A DNA stretch of 64,000 bases from CADEED01 sp963711635 (GCA_963711635.1 CAVQEZ010000024.1:248001-312000); one strand, 5' to 3'; numbered from the stretch's first letter, positions 46,310-57,575 are shown. Numbers and translations: made by a program. Notes: a model not told the origin generated them from the sequence alone.

Positions 46310-47206
46310 GTGAACGAATCTGACAAGGTCCGCCGCTTCGTCTTCGAACGGCATCCCATTCGCGGGCACTCGGTACGCATGGCGCGTGCCTGGCTGGAGC
46401 TGCGCCAGCACCAGGACTATCCACCCGCGGTGCAGGCGCTGTTGGGCGAGGCGGTCGCCGCCGTCGTGCTGCTCGCGGCCACCCTGAAGTTCGACGGAAC
46501 CCTGACGCTGCAAATGCAGGGCAAGGGTCTGGTCAACCTGCTGGTGGCGCAATGCACGCACGATTTCAAGGTACGGGGCATGGCGCGGCACGATCTCACT
46601 GGAGACGCCGCCGGCTTCCGCTCGCTGGCGGGCGAAGGCCAGATCGTCGTCACGGTCGAGAGCAATGACCGCGGTTCCAGCTACCAGGGCGTCGTGCCCA
46701 TCACCGGCGATTCGCTGGCGGAATCGCTGGAAGCTTATTTCGTGCAGTCGGAGCAACTGCCGACGCGCGTGCGACTGACGGCGACGCCCGGCGTGGTTGC
46801 CGGCATGTTGGTGCAGCGTATTGCCGGAGTCGGCGGCAAACAGGCGCCGGCCGATCCGGCCGCGTTCGAAGAGGCCTGGATGAAGGCCGATCACGCCATG
46901 CTGGCGCTGACCCCCGCGCAACTGCTGACGGACGACATCGAGCCGCGCCTGGTGCGCATGTTCGGCGACGACGAGGTGCGCGTGTTCAGCGGCCACGACG
47001 TGATCCACGAGTGCCGCTGCTCGCGCGCGCGCGTGGCCAATGTGCTGCGCTCGCTGGGCATCGAGGAAATCCGCAGCGTGATCGCGGAGCAGGGCGCGGT
47101 CACGGTCACCTGTGAGTTCTGCCAGAAACCGTACCGGTTCGATCCCATCGACGCCGAGCAACTGTTCGCCGGCGGCGCCGCCAAGGGCAGCGACGCGATC
47201 AACTAG
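46310..47206 (+). CDS. hslO: Redox-regulated holdase Hsp33
   Basis: A 298-residue chaperone activated by oxidative unfolding. The zinc-binding redox switch is intact: HECRCSRARV (CxC) and VTCEFCQKPYRF (CxxC) near the C-terminus. Other conserved regions are LLGEAVAAVVLLAATLKF and SYQGVVPITGDSLAESLEAY. The GTG 46310 start has no clear Shine-Dalgarno. It lies 36 nt after gatB and ends tail to tail with mtgA, overlapping by 4 nt. Confidence 0.95.
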   Translation: MNESDKVRRFVFERHPIRGHSVRMARAWLELRQHQDYPPAVQALLGEAVAAVVLLAATLKFDGTLTLQMQGKGLVNLLVAQCTHDFKVRGMARHDLTGDAAGFRSLAGEGQIVVTVESNDRGSSYQGVVPITGDSLAESLEAYFVQSEQLPTRVRLTATPGVVAGMLVQRIAGVGGKQAPADPAAFEEAWMKADHAMLALTPAQLLTDDIEPRLVRMFGDDEVRVFSGHDVIHECRCSRARVANVLRSLGIEEIRSVIAEQGAVTVTCEFCQKPYRFDPIDAEQLFAGGAAKGSDAIN

Positions 47207-47979
47207 CCGCGCTTGCGGCTGCCGTTCTTGCCGGCTACCGGCGGGGCGGTGGGATTGTCCAGCTCGTCGAGGTAGTCAGGCCCACCGAGGCGGCGCATCT
47301 GGTCGAGGATGAAATCGCGGCGCTTGATCACGTAGACCGACGGCGCGTTGACCTTGAAGGTGATGGGATTCGGCAGCACCGCGGCCAGCGTCGCCGCCTC
47401 GTAGCGGCCCAGCCGTGCCGCGGGCATGCGATAGAAGCGCTGCGCCGCCGCTTCGACGCCGTAGATGCCATCGCCGAACTGCGCGACGTTGAGATACACC
47501 TCGAGGATGCGTTCCTTGGGCCAGGTGAGCTCGATGAACAGCGTGAAGTAGGCCTCGAGCGCCTTGCGCACGTAGCTCCTTCCCGGCCACAGGAACAGGT
47601 TCTTGGCCACCTGCTGGCTGATGGTGCTGGCGCCGCGCACCCGCGGGCGTTTGCGCACCGCCTGCTTCTCGTTGGTACGGATCGCGTCGCGGATCGACTT
47701 GAAGTCGAAGCCGGTGTGGAACGGGAAGAACTGGTCCTCGGCGGCGATCACCGCGACCGCTGCATGCGGCGAGATCTGCTCGAGATCCGCCCAGCGATAG
47801 TCGGTGTGGTAGTTGGCCTTGCCGGCACGGCTGGCGTCGAGCGCGGCATCCAGCATGAAGGCGCTGTACCAGGGGTCCATCCAGCGCATGGCCACGACGG
47901 GCAGCGCGGTCGCGAGGAACACGGCGATCACACCGACGAACAGCCATCGGATGAGTCGCCGCCGCCAGCCTTTCTTCAC
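47203..47979 (-). CDS. mtgA: Monofunctional biosynthetic peptidoglycan transglycosylase
   Basis: A 258-residue GT51 enzyme polymerising lipid II without a transpeptidase domain. One N-terminal membrane helix (LFVGVIAVFLATALPVVAM) precedes the GT51 motifs AVIAAEDQFFPFHTGFD (catalytic Glu), RGASTISQQVAKNLFLWPG, and RILEVYLNVAQFGDGIYG. The start is GTG 47979, immediately after ppiB. The C-terminus is basic (GKNGSRKRG). Confidence 0.95.
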   Translation of the reverse strand: MKKGWRRRLIRWLFVGVIAVFLATALPVVAMRWMDPWYSAFMLDAALDASRAGKANYHTDYRWADLEQISPHAAVAVIAAEDQFFPFHTGFDFKSIRDAIRTNEKQAVRKRPRVRGASTISQQVAKNLFLWPGRSYVRKALEAYFTLFIELTWPKERILEVYLNVAQFGDGIYGVEAAAQRFYRMPAARLGRYEAATLAAVLPNPITFKVNAPSVYVIKRRDFILDQMRRLGGPDYLDELDNPTAPPVAGKNGSRKRG

Positions 47980-47980
47980 A

Positions 47981-48472
47981 CTATTTCTTGTTCGAGGCCT
48001 TGGTGATCACCACGTCCGCGGCCGGTACATTCTGGTGGCCGGCGCGGTTGGTGGTTGCAACCTTGGCGATCTGGTCGATGACGTCCATGCCGGAGGTCAC
48101 TTTGCCGAACACTGCGTAGCCGTAGTTGGACGGGCCGGTGTGATCCAGGAATTCGTTGTCCACGAGGTTCACGAAGAACTGCGCGGTGGCGCTGTCCACC
48201 ACGTTGGTGCGGGCCATCGCCAGAGTGCCGCGCTTGTTCTTCAGGCCGTTGGCCGCCTCGTTCTTGATGGGCGCCTTGACCTTCTTCTGCTTCATGCCGG
48301 GTTCGAAGCCGCCGCCCTGGATCATGAAGCCGGGAATGACGCGATGGAAAATCAGGCCGTCGAAGAATCCATCGTCGACGTATTCCTGGAAATTCTGCGC
48401 CGAGATCGGCGCTTCCTTGTCGAACAACTCCACTTCGAAGCTGCCGAGCGTGGTTTCAAAAACGAGTGACAC
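47981..48472 (-). CDS. ppiB: Cyclophilin-type peptidyl-prolyl isomerase (PpiB-like)
   Basis: A 163-residue cytoplasmic cyclophilin; no signal peptide. The active site is FHRVIPGFMIQGGGFEPGM, with GTLAMARTNVVDSATAQFFV and GYAVFGKVTSGMDVID. GTG 48472 gives the usual N-terminus MSLVFETTLGSFEVELF. It follows prmC by 6 nt and is followed by mtgA, so prmC-ppiB-mtgA probably share a transcript. Confidence 0.95.
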   Translation of the reverse strand: MSLVFETTLGSFEVELFDKEAPISAQNFQEYVDDGFFDGLIFHRVIPGFMIQGGGFEPGMKQKKVKAPIKNEAANGLKNKRGTLAMARTNVVDSATAQFFVNLVDNEFLDHTGPSNYGYAVFGKVTSGMDVIDQIAKVATTNRAGHQNVPAADVVITKASNKK

Positions 48473-48478
48473 TTGAGT

Positions 48479-49306
48479 TTACCTGTTCCATTTGCCTTCG
48501 GTGACGCGCTCTCGGCCGGCGAGATCGCGGTGCGAGGTTACGTGAGTGAAGCCTCGTGCCACAAGCGCGTCGCGCAGCACCGCACCTTGCGTCGCGCCAT
48601 GTTCGAGGAACAGCCAGCCGCCGGGCAGCAGATGTCCAGGAGCCCCATTAATAAGAGTGTCCAGGGCACCAAGGCCGTCACCGCCTGGAGTCAGTGCCGC
48701 GCGGGGCTCGTGGCGCAGGCCGTCGCCGGTGAGTACCGGATCCGCCGCCGCGATGTAGGGCGGGTTGCTGGCGAGGGCATCGAAGCGCTGCGTGCCCAAT
48801 GCCTGGTACCAGTCACCGGATCGCCACTCGACGCGGTCCGCCACCAGTCGCGCGCCGTTGCGGCGGGCGACATTGAGGGCATCCGCTGACAGATCGCTGC
48901 CCAGTACGTGCCAACCCGGCCGTTCATGAGCCAGTGCGATGGCGATCGCACCCGAGCCTGTGCCCAGGTCGGCGACCCTGGCTTCGGCGGCAGTCAGCTG
49001 CGTGAGCACGCGTTCGACCAGCAGCTCGGTTTCGGGCCGCGGCACCAGCACGGCCGGGCCCACTTCGAACTCCAGCGACCAGAATTCCCGCCGCCCCAGA
49101 AGATAGGCCACCGGTTCGCCTTCGGCCCGGCGCGCACTCAGGAGCATGAAGCGCGCGACCACGTCGTCGGGCACCGGCTGTCCGGCGCGCGCCAGCAGTT
49201 CGCCGCGCGACAACTTCCAGGCCGCGGCCAGCAGGATCTCGGCGTCGCGCCGTGCGATTGCCGCCCGGGCTATCAATGCTTCAGACACCATGGTGCCGAC
49301 GATCAT
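48479..49306 (-). CDS. prmC: Release-factor glutamine N5-methyltransferase
   Basis: Methylates the GGQ glutamine of RF1/RF2. A 275-residue protein with an N-terminal helical domain (RRDAEILLAAAWKLSRGELL), VLVPRPETELLVERVL, SAM motif VADLGTGSGAIAIALAHE and the catalytic NPPYIAA. ATG 49306 and ATG 49291 (MVSEAL) are both possible starts. Its substrate gene prfA is not adjacent as in many bacteria but ~8 kb away, on the far side of the MoxR/DUF58 island. Confidence 0.94.
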   Translation of the reverse strand: MIVGTMVSEALIARAAIARRDAEILLAAAWKLSRGELLARAGQPVPDDVVARFMLLSARRAEGEPVAYLLGRREFWSLEFEVGPAVLVPRPETELLVERVLTQLTAAEARVADLGTGSGAIAIALAHERPGWHVLGSDLSADALNVARRNGARLVADRVEWRSGDWYQALGTQRFDALASNPPYIAAADPVLTGDGLRHEPRAALTPGGDGLGALDTLINGAPGHLLPGGWLFLEHGATQGAVLRDALVARGFTHVTSHRDLAGRERVTEGKWNR

Positions 49307-49329
49307 GCCCGAGTTCGGGCTCGCCTCGG

Positions 49330-49335
49330 TATCAT
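49330..49335 (+). promoter_or_regulatory. -10 box for leaderless gene at 49342
   Basis: TATCAT lies 6 nt before the ATG at 49342. No Shine-Dalgarno is present. It would start the MoxR-island transcript. Confidence 0.45.
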
Positions 49336-49341
49336 GCCCGC

Positions 49342-50151
49342 ATGAGCAGCGCGCAACCCCTGCAAGTCTCGGACGCCCTGTTGCCGTTGCCGCGTCCGTT
49401 GATGACCGGTGAGGTGCTCGACGCGGCGTTTCGCCTGTTTCGCGCCGGGCTGTTGCGTTGCCTGCCTTATTCGGGGCTGGCGGTGCTGGTACTCGAGCTG
49501 CCGACTCTGTACTCGACCTTCTTCGCGCCTGCGTCCTACGGCGTCCATCTCCTGACCTCGCTCATCGTGTTGCTGCTGAGCGCGGCGCTGCTGGGCGTGA
49601 TCACGCTGCGTCTGCTCGCGGTCTCGCGCGGCCAGCGGCCGCGCTTTCGCGCCGAAATCGCGACCGTGCTGCGGCGCTGGCCGAACGCGCTGATCGCCAC
49701 GATCGCCGCCCTGGGCCTGCCGCTGTTGCTGATCGGCCTGGGACCGCTGTTCAACAATGTGCTGCCCACCATCGCATTGCTCGTGGTCTCCGTGCCGCTG
49801 CTGTGGCCCACCGCGTTGTTCGTGGTCGCGTTGCCGGCATTCTGGTGCGACGGACTCGGACCCCTGGCGGCGATCGCGCGCGCCGTGCGCATTTCGCGCC
49901 GGCAATCCTGGCGCGTCGCCGGAGCGCTGCTGGCGACCGTCTGCATGATCGCGGTTTTCTACGTGCTCGCGGCCATCGTGGTCGGCATGTTGTCGCCCAT
50001 GCTGGGACGCGCCGACCTGTTCCTGATCGCGACGGTGAAGTCGATGCTGTCGCTGGTGGTGGGCGCGTTCGGCGTGCCTTTCGTGCTCGCGGTGCTGATC
50101 GTGGCCTACGAAGACCTGAAGCTGCGGGATCGCGCCAGGACGGCGCCGTGA
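49342..50151 (+). CDS. Multi-pass membrane protein, first gene of the MoxR island
   Basis: A 269-residue protein with about six hydrophobic segments (LLTSLIVLLLSAALLGVITL, ALIATIAALGLPLLLIGLGP, LLATVCMIAVFYVLAAIVVG). The overall pattern recalls YciC-like/glycerophosphodiesterase membrane-domain proteins, including an RLFRAGLLRCLPYSGL start and an amphipathic AIARAVRISRRQSWR segment. No catalytic motif. ATG 49342 is used. Its TGA overlaps the next GTG. Neighbours suggest a part in an envelope-stress or membrane-assembly operon (inferred). Confidence 0.7.
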   Translation: MSSAQPLQVSDALLPLPRPLMTGEVLDAAFRLFRAGLLRCLPYSGLAVLVLELPTLYSTFFAPASYGVHLLTSLIVLLLSAALLGVITLRLLAVSRGQRPRFRAEIATVLRRWPNALIATIAALGLPLLLIGLGPLFNNVLPTIALLVVSVPLLWPTALFVVALPAFWCDGLGPLAAIARAVRISRRQSWRVAGALLATVCMIAVFYVLAAIVVGMLSPMLGRADLFLIATVKSMLSLVVGAFGVPFVLAVLIVAYEDLKLRDRARTAP

Positions 50152-51076
50152 AACGGCTGCTCATCCTGTTAGGGCTCGGACTGGCTGGCACGGTTTGGGC
50201 CGAGGATGCGGCGCTGCGCGCGGTGGATGCCTGCCGTGCCCGCCTCGACGCCAGGGTCGATGTCGGCATCGAACGGGTGCGCCGGCGCTGCCCCGAGCTG
50301 CTGCCGGCACTGGAGAAAGCCCCCTGGCGCGCTCTGCTGCCGCGCGCGCTCGGCGAGCGGCGGGAAGAAATCTCCGCGCAGAGCCTGCGCGCCTTGTCCG
50401 AACTGGTGCGTCACGCCAAGGATGCCGGCTCGCAGCGGCCCGCGCCGGCGCGCCGCATTCTCGACCCGGTGCTGGCGGAGCTGGGCGAGCAGGGACAACA
50501 GGGCGCCACGCGCTGGGAGCGCCTCAAGCGGTGGCTCAAACAGAAACTGGAAGACCGGCCGGACAGCAATGAGCCCGGCTGGCTCGAGAAATGGAGCCGG
50601 CAGTTGCGCACCAGCGAGGGCGTGGCGCAGGCCATCACCTATGTCGGCTATGCCATGGTCGTGTTGCTGGTGCTGTTCGTGATCTGGCAGGAACTGCGGG
50701 CCGCGGGACTCTGGTGCAGCGGCGCGCGGCCAGGCGCAAAGACCCGGCGGCCGAATGGCGGCGGCGCCTGATGCTCGCGGACGTGCTCGCGGCGCCGCTG
50801 TCGGAACGTCCCGGCATGCTGCTCAGATTGTTAGGCGAGGCGCTGGCGCGCGCCCAGCGGCTGCCGGCGGCGGATGGCCTCACGGCCGGCGCCATCGTGC
50901 GCCAGGCGAATCTCGACGTGGACGCGGACCGCGCGGCACTGGCGCAGGTGGCGCGCGCGGCCGAGCAGTTGCGTTACGCCGCACAACCACCGCCCGACGA
51001 CGCCATCGAGGGCTCGGTGTCGGGAGCGCGCGAGCTGCTGGCCCGGCTCGGTAGATTGACGGGCGGGCGACGCTGA
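50148..51076 (+). CDS. DUF4129-like membrane protein, frameshifted
   Basis: About 310 residues when repaired. Signal-like N-terminus (LLILLGLGLAGTVWA), a helical periplasmic region and one membrane span (AITYVGYAMVVLLVLFVIW). A cytoplasmic domain follows (WRRRLMLADVLAAPLSERPG, AIVRQANLDVDADRAALAQ), which fits the DUF4129 C-terminal pattern. The two halves meet near 50710, where one missing base restores GLLVQRRAARRKD. It overlaps its neighbours at both ends (GTGA, TGATG). DUF4129 proteins usually accompany MoxR ATPases and DUF58 proteins, as here. Family assignment is moderate. Confidence 0.65.
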
Positions 51077-52412
51077 TGCGCGAACGCGGCCTCGCATTGC
51101 TGCTCGCCCTGGGCGCGCTGGCCGCGTTCTACGGACTGTGGCTGCGGCCCGCGCCGTCGCTGGATCCAGAGGCCGATACCGCGCGCCCCACCAGTGCCGA
51201 ACGGCGCGGCAATGGCTACGCGGCGCTGTTCGAGTGGTTGGAGCGGGCCGGCGTGGAGGCGCGCTCCTGGCGCGAGCGTTACACGGCGCTGGCCGACGCC
51301 GACATCCCGCCGCGTGGCAATCTCATGGTGCTCACGCTGCCGGGCGTGGAGATGTTTCGCAACGACGAATTCGCCGCACTCGACAATTGGGTGCGACGTG
51401 GAAACACGCTGCTCATCAATGCGGCGCTGCTGGATCAGCCGGGCTGGGCAGTCGGACGCGAATCGGGCGTGGTGACCGAGGTCGAGTCCCTGACTTCGAT
51501 CGAATTCGAAACGCGGCAGTTTCGCGAGGCACGTCTCGACGATACGCCGCTCGCGCAGCGCGTGCGCGAGGCGGATGCACGCGATGCGCAGAAGGACGAA
51601 GAAGAAAAAGACGAGAAGCCGGACTCGTCATCGCTCGAAAGCTACGAAGTGCCGGAAAAGATCGTGCTCGATGCCACCGGCCCGCATGTACTGCTGGCCG
51701 ACGTCCGGAAGCTGGCTCTCGAAACCGACTACGAGCCCGAGGAATGGTCGCTGCGCATGCCCTATGACAATTTCGTGCTGACGCTGGCGCGCGACGCGAA
51801 CGGCGAGGGCGCATTGTTCGAGCAGCGGCTGGGCGCCGGCCGCATCCTGCTGGCCGCGGGCGGCACCTTGTTCAGCAATCGTGCGCTGGGCAATGACGAC
51901 AATGCGCGGTTGTTCGCCAATATCGTCAGTGTCACCCTGGCGCGCAACGGCGTGGTGCTGTTCGACGATCTGCGCCAGGGCCTGTCGGCCAGTTACGATC
52001 CCGCGCGCTTCTACCGCGACTCGCGCCTGTATACGACCATCTTCATCCTGTTAGGGCTGTGGCTGGTGTGGGTGCTGGGCGGCACGCGCTTGCGCGCGCC
52101 GCTGGTGAACGCGCACGATCCGTCCGAGGCGGAGCTGGTGCGGCGCGCGGGCGGGTTGATCGCGCGCACCGTGCCCCCGTGGCATGCGGCCATGGCGTTG
52201 TTCGATCATTTCTTTGCGCGCGTGGCACGCGCCGCGCGCTCCACGGACGCGGAGCGCGCGGAGTTGTGGCAATGGCTCGAGCGTCACGCGGCCATCCTGC
52301 CGCAGGAGCTCGATCAGCTCAAAGGCTGGTACGCGGACGCGCATGCGCAGCGCAAATTCCCACTCGTCCCACTGCAGAACCTTCTCGATAACCTGGAGCG
52401 ACGGCTGAAAAC

Positions 52413-52416
<4 letters not shown>
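51076..52416 (+). CDS. DUF4350-domain membrane protein
   Basis: A 446-residue protein. An N-terminal membrane span (LALLLALGALAAFYGLWL) is followed by a DUF4350-like domain (NGYAALFEWLERAGVEARSW, LMVLTLPGVEMFRNDEFAAL, WVRRGNTLLINAALL). The acidic insertion KDEEEKDEKPDSSS is unusual. A second span (TTIFILLGLWLVWVLGG) precedes a C-terminal helical domain. The fold resembles GATase-like sensors of unknown ligand. Start and stop overlap neighbours (TGATG, ATGA), so expression is tightly tied to the MoxR gene. Unbroken. Confidence 0.78.
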
Positions 52417-53364
<948 letters not shown>

Positions 53365-53374
53365 GAGTCATCGC

Positions 53375-54674
53375 GTGCACCTGGCGCTGCGCGGCTATCT
53401 GCTCATCGTGCTCACCGCCTTGCTGGGCATCGCCGGCACCTGGTCCGACGATCCCGCATTCGAAAGCGCCTGGATGTTTCCCGCTTCCCTGCTGCTCGCC
53501 GGCCTCGCGGTCGAGTCCTGGTATCTGCGCGGCACGCAACTCGCGGTCCGCATGCAGCTCGATTCGCGGCTCAAGCTCGGCAAGCCAACGCGTGGCGCAT
53601 TCGCGTTCGAGCACAACCGGGGGCTCGAGCTGCGGCTGCAGTACGCGCGCGTCCTGCCCGCGGCGCTGCGGCAGTCGCCCGAGGTGCGCGAAATCACGCT
53701 GCCGCCCGGCCAGGAATTGCGCGACGAGATCGCGTTGCTGCCGCTGCGCCTCGGCGCGGGGCGTTTCGGCGAGGTGCCGGCCAGGTTGTTAGGACGGCTG
53801 CGGCTCGCCTGGTGGACGCGCCACCTGCCCCAAACTTCGCGTTTCACCGTGGCGCCGGACAGCCTGCCGCGCGGGGCGCAACCGATCGCCGGCGAGGCGG
53901 CCGGTGAGACGCCGCGCCGCCTGCCCGGTGTTGGCGTGGAACTCCTGCAGCTGCGTGAGTATGCGCAGGGTGACGCGCTGTCGCGCATCGACTGGAAGGC
54001 CACCGCACGCCGCGGCGCGCTGACCTCGCGCGAGTACACCGAGGCGCAGCATCTCGAGATCCTGCTGGTGATCGATGCCAGCCGTGCGAGCCGCGTGCGC
54101 GCCGGCGAGCTCGACCGGCTCGGGCCTGTATGCCAATGTGGCGGCGCGGCTCGCCGAGCACGCGGTCTCGGTGGAAGATCGCGTCGGTGTGCTGGTGTAC
54201 GCGGATCGCATGCTGCGCGCCTGCCTGCCGGATCGCGGCCTGCGCGCGGTGACGCGGCTGCGCCATGCGCTCGAAACGCTGGAAACACAGCGCGGCGAAC
54301 CGGACCCGGTCACGGCCGCCATCCAGGTGCGGCGCATGCTGCGTCATCGCGGGCTGGTGGTATGGCTCACGGACCTGGCCGAGCCGGCGCGCAACGATGC
54401 GCTGATGCAGGCGTTGAAGGCGCTGGTGCCACGGCACCTGCCCATCGTCGCGGCGCCGCACGCGGCGGAGATCGAGCGCCTCGCCGCGGCGCCGGCGCGC
54501 GAGTGGCGCGATCCTTCGATTGCGATTGCCGCGCGCGAGCATCAGCGGCGCGCGCAGGCGCAGGTGGCGACGTTGCGTCATCAGGGAGTCGTGGTGCTCG
54601 ATGAGCCCGACGATCAGCTCGACCAGGCAGTGCTGGAGGCGTACCTGCAATTGCGCCATCGCCGGCGCATATAA
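53375..54674 (+). CDS. DUF58-domain protein, frameshifted
   Basis: About 433 residues. Two N-terminal membrane helices (YLLIVLTALLGIAGTW, SLLLAGLAVESWYL) precede a DUF58 domain with the hallmark VELLQLREYAQGDALSRIDW and KATARRGALTSREYTEAQHL. A von Willebrand A-like domain follows, with the MIDAS-like ILLVIDASRASR. One extra G near 54123 shifts the frame; repaired, it reads LYANVAARLAEHAVSVEDRV to the stop. GTG 53375 has GGTAGGAG upstream. It is the last plus-strand gene of the island and ends at a terminator. Confidence 0.88.
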
Positions 54675-54697
54675 GAACGGGGGCTGCCCCCTTTCTT
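54673..54697. terminator. Bidirectional hairpin terminator
   Basis: AAGAA-c-GGGGG-ctg-CCCCC-t-TTCTT is nearly fully palindromic. On the plus strand it follows the DUF58 stop and on the minus strand it abuts the end of the DUF6515-like gene, so it can serve both convergent transcripts. Confidence 0.75.
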
Positions 54698-55373
54698 ACT
54701 TCACGCTGTAGCCGCGACCTTCGAGGCAGGCGCCTTCGGCGCGCCGATAGTCCGCGCGCTTCGATTCGATCTGCGAATCCTCGACGCCGCCGCTCGGCCG
54801 CGTGGGATCGAAGCCGCTCTGCTGCACGGCCCAGGCGTGGCATTCGTAGCGATCCGTCGACTGCTGCGCCTCGCTCTGTCCGTTCTTCGGATACACGAAC
54901 ACCTCGGTGCTGCCGGAATCGCCGACCTGTTCCGGCTGTTCCTTCGGAGGCTGAGTCACCACGTACTCGCGGCGCTCCGGCCGCCACGCGTAGTAGGTCT
55001 GATCCGCGTAGTAGTAAGGCACGCCGCCGAACCACACCGTCGTATAGAACGGCGGCAGGAAGCCGACGCCGATGCCGATGGGCGGCGCCACCACCACGTA
55101 ACGCGGCCCATAGGGCCGATACCAGGCGCCGCCGCGGTAGTAGTAAGGCGAGCCGCGATAGTGATAGCTCGCGTAGCCGCGCGGCAACGAGTTGTAGACG
55201 TAGCCGCGCGACGGATAGCTGCGGTTGTGATGGTAGCGGCCGTCGACGCGCATTTCGGAGTGCCGCGAATTGCCGCGATACGAGCGATGCGAGTTATCGG
55301 CGGTCGCCGCTCCCGCCATGCCCAGCGCCAGTGCGACGCAAACGATTCGAACCATCGACGATCTGGATTTCAT
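54696..55373 (-). CDS. Exported Tyr/Gly-rich protein, DUF6515-like
   Basis: A 225-residue protein with a signal peptide (CVALALGMAGAATA). A Tyr/Arg/His/Gly-rich region follows (YPSRGYVYNSLPRGYASYHY), then the conserved block VVVAPPIGIGVGFLPPFYTT, VWFGGVPYYYADQTYYAW, typical of DUF6515. The C-terminal ~70 residues (DRYECHAWAVQQSGFDPT, ACLEGRGYSVK) match the neighbouring upstream gene, so the two share a C-terminal module. It starts 1 nt after that gene's stop. Outer-membrane or surface location is inferred. Confidence 0.75.
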   Translation of the reverse strand: MKSRSSMVRIVCVALALGMAGAATADNSHRSYRGNSRHSEMRVDGRYHHNRSYPSRGYVYNSLPRGYASYHYRGSPYYYRGGAWYRPYGPRYVVVAPPIGIGVGFLPPFYTTVWFGGVPYYYADQTYYAWRPERREYVVTQPPKEQPEQVGDSGSTEVFVYPKNGQSEAQQSTDRYECHAWAVQQSGFDPTRPSGGVEDSQIESKRADYRRAEGACLEGRGYSVK

Positions 55374-55374
55374 G

Positions 55375-55938
55375 TCACTTCACCGTGTAGCCGCGTCCTT
55401 CGAGGCAAGCGGAAATGGCACGCTTGTAGTCGGACGCCTGTTTCTCGAGCCGCGCGCGCTCTGCCTGTGCCTGCGCGCTGTTGATGCTGTTCGCGCGCGC
55501 GGCTTCATGCTTGCGCGCCGAGTCGGAAGCGGCGCCCATGGCGCCGCCCGCAATGGCACCCACGACGGCGCCCTGCGCCGAGTCGTGCGGACTGCCGATG
55601 GCGGCCCCGATCATCGCGCCCGCCACGGCGCCGGCAATGGTGTCGCGTCCCGGTGGAGGCGCGGGCACGGCCACCACCTGGATCTGCTGGTGCGGTGCGA
55701 GATGCGGATCGCTGGGATTGTAGTGCGACTGCGCCACGGCCCAGTTGTGGCACTCGTAGCGATCGCGATCGAGCTGCTTGTCCGTCTGTCCGCGCGCGGC
55801 GTATACGAAAATCTCGGAACCGGCCACCGCGGGACCCTCGGCATCGACACCCGGTTCGCCCGGTGGCGTCGCAACAGGATCGGCCAATGCGGCGCTCGCG
55901 CAGAGCGCGACGATCAGGGAGGCAAGCGGACGGGACAT
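55375..55938 (-). CDS. Exported glycine-zipper protein
   Basis: About 187 residues from ATG 55938, preceded by GAGGAG. After the signal peptide (LASLIVALCASAALA) it has DRYECHNWAVAQSHYNPSDP and a glycine-zipper stretch (IAGAVAGAMIGAAIGSPHDS, AVVGAIAGGAMGAASDSARK). An Arg/Glu coiled segment then leads to the end ISACLEGRGYTVK. Glycine zippers of this type insert in or pack against membranes. The split DRYECH/ACLEGRGY module is shared with the next gene. The two cysteines of that module could pair. Confidence 0.75.
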   Translation of the reverse strand: MSRPLASLIVALCASAALADPVATPPGEPGVDAEGPAVAGSEIFVYAARGQTDKQLDRDRYECHNWAVAQSHYNPSDPHLAPHQQIQVVAVPAPPPGRDTIAGAVAGAMIGAAIGSPHDSAQGAVVGAIAGGAMGAASDSARKHEAARANSINSAQAQAERARLEKQASDYKRAISACLEGRGYTVK

Positions 55939-56043
55939 GCGGAGGCTCCTCAATCCTTCTAACGCGTCGCTGCATTTATTGTTGACGTGGGCGCATCCTG
56001 CGCGCATCACCTGAACGGGAGCTGAACGGTCAGGCGTCCATGG

Positions 56044-57575
56044 TCAGTCGCCAATGGGCGGCCCGCCGCGACTGCGGCCGAATGCGTGGCCGCGCAGCAC
56101 GGAGATCATGAAGAAAAAGTAACCCACGCCGATGGTGATACGCGCCCAACGCGGCACTTCGGGATCCGGCGACACATAGCCTTCGATGAATCCGCACACG
56201 AACAGCAGCAGCGTGACCACGACCAGCACGCGCACACCGTCGCGCGCGGCCAGGCGGAAGGCATCGCTGCGCGCCAGCGTGCCGGGCCGGATCAACGCCT
56301 CGCCGAGGTACGAGCCCGCGGCGCCGGCGATGCAGATGCAGGACAGCTCCACGCAGCCGTGCGCCACGACGAAATCGAACAGCTTGCCGGCGAGGCCGTG
56401 TTGCCCGGTGAAGGCGAAGATGGCGCCCAGTGAAATGCCGTTGAGCCCGATCAGGTAGAAAGTGCCGAGCCCGAAGACGATCCCGGAACAGAACGCGAAC
56501 AGCGACACCACGATGTTGTTCGTCAGGATGGAAACCGACAGCACGGCAGACGGCGTGACGTTCAGCAGTCCCTCGGTCCACAATTCGCCGCGCTCCACGG
56601 TCGCGATCAATTGGGGGCTGGCGAACATGGCGATGAGATCCGGAAAGCTGTAGATCAGCCAGAAGCCGGTCACGACCGAGGCCACGAACAGCAGCGTCAC
56701 TGCCAGCAGGTGCACGCGCATGGCATGTATGGCCATGGGCACCTGGTCGCGCAGCAACGACCACAGCACGCGCAGGCCACGGCGCGCCGGGCGGTGGATC
56801 ACATCGTGCAGATCCGCGTAGGTGGCCTCGAGGTATTCGTCGGTGGTCGCGCTGCGCATGGTGCCGAGCTCGCGCGCGGTGCGACGATAGTCCTCGACCA
56901 CGGCCAGTGCATCGGCCACCTCGCTGCCGCGGCGCAGGCCGAGGCCGGCGGCACGTTCGCGCACGGCGTGCAGTTGCGCGTGCTGCGTGTTATTCAATGG
57001 CGCGTCTTGCGACGCGACACTCCCGCGTTGCGCATCGAGCTTTTCGAGCCTCATCTTTTCAAGAAAGGGCGCGCGCTCGACCGCGAGCACGGTGCCGGCC
57101 GCGAGATCGCCCAGGCGCAGGTGCCGGCGTCCGAACATCACGAACGACAGGCCGACCACGTAGAACGCCGGCATCGAGTCGATGATGCGGAACACGTTGC
57201 GCGTCACCAGCGCGCCGGTGCTCGGCACCAGGCCTTCCGGCGTCAGCACGCGCAATCCCGTCATGCGCTTGCCCGGTGTGCGCCCCGCCATCAACGGCTC
57301 GAGCACCGGGTGATACAGAAAGTAGATAGCCGTCGCGGGCACCGCCCCGGCGAGATACCACAGGGTCTCGACATCAGCCGGGATATCGAAGTCGAGGTTG
57401 CCGAGAATGGCCCAGGCGGCGAGCAGCAGCCAGGCCAGCGACAGCGCGCCGCGCAACAACCAGTCGAGGACGAATGCGATGGCGCGGGCACCGGGGCCGG
57501 CGAGCACCACGCGCGCGTCGACGCCGGTGGCACTCGGCACCGCGATGACCGGCGGTGTCGCGAGTGCCGCCGCGC

